Of a DNA stretch of 7,401 nucleotides, positions 6,325 through 7,401 are shown piece by piece (positions within the stretch are counted from its first letter, which is position 1; the number at the start of each line of letters is the position of its first letter). Under the pieces are notes generated by a model. It saw only the letters and a list, made by a program, of their open reading frames with translations. It was not told the DNA's origin and ran no database searches. Position numbers and translations under genes: made by a program. The stretch is from Flammeovirgaceae bacterium. GTDB lineage: Bacteria; Bacteroidota; Bacteroidia; Cytophagales; Cyclobacteriaceae. The DNA lies in contig CANGUI010000085.1 of the NCBI GenBank assembly GCA_947457025.1, forward strand, positions 1-7,401, given 5' to 3'.

Positions 6325-7401
6325 ATGAAGCGTTTCTTCACCACCATACGGAATATTTTCTCAATTGAGGAGCTGCGTACGCGAATCCTGAACACAATTG
6401 GATTTCTGATCATTTTCCGGTTAGGAACGTACATTGTGTTGCCAGGGGTGGATGCAAATGCACTGGCCGGCAATCAGGGTGGTTTGTTCGATTTGATCAA
6501 TACGTTCCTGGGAGGATCATTTAGCAGGGCCTCCATATTCGCGCTGGGCATCATGCCCTACATTTCAGCTTCCATCGTGGTGCAGTTGCTCACGGTAGCG
6601 GTACCCTACTTTACGAAAATGCAAAAGGAGGGTGAAAGCGGGCGCAAGCGCCTCAACCAGTTTACCCGCGTGCTGACAATCGTAATAACGGCTGCACAGT
6701 CGTACGGGTATCTGCGCGCAACGATCAATCCGGAAGCAATTGCCAATCCCGGATTCTGGTCTTTTACGATTCCTTCCGTGATTATACTGGTCGCAGGCAC
6801 TATGTTCTGCATGTGGCTGGGTGAAAGGATCACCGATAAAGGTATTGGCAACGGAATTTCTATGCTGATCATGATCGGCATCGTCAGTCGGTTCCCGGCC
6901 GCGATATACCAGGAGATGGACGCCAAGGGCATGAATGGTGCCATTCTGCTGATCCTCGAAGCATTTACATTGTTCTTTGTGGTAGTGGGCACCATTGCAC
7001 TTGTGCAAGCCACCCGGCGCATACCGGTTCAGTATGCCAAGCAGGTTGTTGGAAACAAATTGTACGGAGGCAAGCGCGACTTCATTCCCCTTAAACTCAA
7101 TTCTTCCGGGGTAATGCCGATTATCTTTGCGCAGGCATTGATGTTCATTCCGCCGCTTATGGCGAGCATCTGGCGCGACAACGACATCAGTGCGTATGTT
7201 GGAACCACTTTTGCCGACTTCACGTCTTGGCAGTACAACCTCGTATTTGGCTTGCTCATTCTCGTATTCACATTCTTTTACACGGCCATCACGGTTCCAT
7301 CGAACGACATTGCGGAGAACCTGAAGAAAAACGGAGGTTTCATTCCCGGCATAAAGCCAGGAAAGCCAACAGCCGAATTTATTGATAGTATACTATCGAA
7401 G
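6325..7401 (+). CDS. secY: Protein translocase subunit SecY (3'-truncated by window edge)
   Basis: SecY forms the protein-conducting channel of the Sec translocon in the inner membrane, working with SecE, SecG, SecA and the ribosome. The window holds the first 359 codons; the family is usually about 430-450 residues. Eight hydrophobic segments are visible, near residues 20-40, 72-94, 113-133, 148-166, 175-193, 205-228, 262-283 and 303-324, with the plug region around 52-70. Landmarks are ALGIMPYISASIVVQLL (73-89), ERITDKGIGNGISMLI (167-182), RRIPVQYAKQ (231-240), FIPLKLNSSGVMPIIFA (253-269) and NLKKNGGFIPGIKPG (332-346) in the fifth cytosolic loop. It starts 2 nt after rplO, so it should be translated from the same mRNA. 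Confidence 0.98.
   Translation, partial: MKRFFTTIRNIFSIEELRTRILNTIGFLIIFRLGTYIVLPGVDANALAGNQGGLFDLINTFLGGSFSRASIFALGIMPYISASIVVQLLTVAVPYFTKMQKEGESGRKRLNQFTRVLTIVITAAQSYGYLRATINPEAIANPGFWSFTIPSVIILVAGTMFCMWLGERITDKGIGNGISMLIMIGIVSRFPAAIYQEMDAKGMNGAILLILEAFTLFFVVVGTIALVQATRRIPVQYAKQVVGNKLYGGKRDFIPLKLNSSGVMPIIFAQALMFIPPLMASIWRDNDISAYVGTTFADFTSWQYNLVFGLLILVFTFFYTAITVPSNDIAENLKKNGGFIPGIKPGKPTAEFIDSILSK

Noticed and set aside
6565..7022. Two minus-strand open frames of about 140 codons over secY
   Set aside because: They mirror secY; the His/Cys-rich translation is typical of antisense frames of membrane-protein genes.
7122..7129. A second TATCTTTG, identical to the rpsH promoter -7 octamer
   Set aside because: There is no TTTG or TTG at the required distance (bases at 7099-7102 are AATT), and the bases encode the conserved PIIFA motif of SecY.
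1..7401. Search for a novel multi-gene system, mobile element or CRISPR array
   Set aside because: Every coding stretch is a recognised ribosomal protein or SecY in canonical order, and there is no repeat array, transposase or foreign-looking segment.

Overview
The window is a stretch of the bacterial S10/spc ribosomal-protein supercluster, all on the + strand. It runs from inside rplV (L22) to inside secY. Fourteen complete genes and two partial ones are readable, in the canonical order: rplV', rpsC, rplP, rpmC, rpsQ, rplN, rplX, rplE, rpsN, a 175-bp gap, rpsH, rplF, rplR, rpsE, rpmD, rplO, secY'. No mobile element, CRISPR array, tRNA or accessory gene is visible.

The organism is most likely a member of Bacteroidota. 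The protein sequences (L22, S14, S8, L5, SecY) have a Bacteroidota look. Most of the 15 visible start codons lack a convincing Shine-Dalgarno sequence. The one promoter found has the Bacteroidota form, TTTG-N19-TAnnTTTG. Roughly balanced base composition and the Arg/Asp/Gly tail on S3 would suit Cytophagales, but that finer placement is a guess.

Positions 1-3662 hold the end of the S10-type block and the first half of the spc block. Gaps between these genes are at most 24 nt, and one pair overlaps by 4 nt (ATGA, rplP/rpmC). Positions 3663-3837 are the only real intergenic space. It holds, in order, a 21-bp dyad just after rpsN, a strong Bacteroidota-type promoter with a perfect palindrome centred in its spacer, and a GC-rich hairpin plus T-run that reads as an intrinsic terminator overlapping the predicted transcription start. 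Positions 3838-7401 hold the second half of the spc block, with gaps of 1-10 nt, ending in the first 359 codons of secY.

The genes work together in ribosome assembly: S3, S14, S8, S17 and S5 in the small subunit, and L22, L16, L29, L14, L24, L5, L6, L18, L30 and L15 in the large subunit. SecY supplies the membrane channel that translating ribosomes feed. The coding content is ordinary core genome. What merits a second look is the rpsN-rpsH junction, where the usually continuous spc operon appears to be split by a terminator and restarted by its own promoter. I see no undescribed multi-gene system here.
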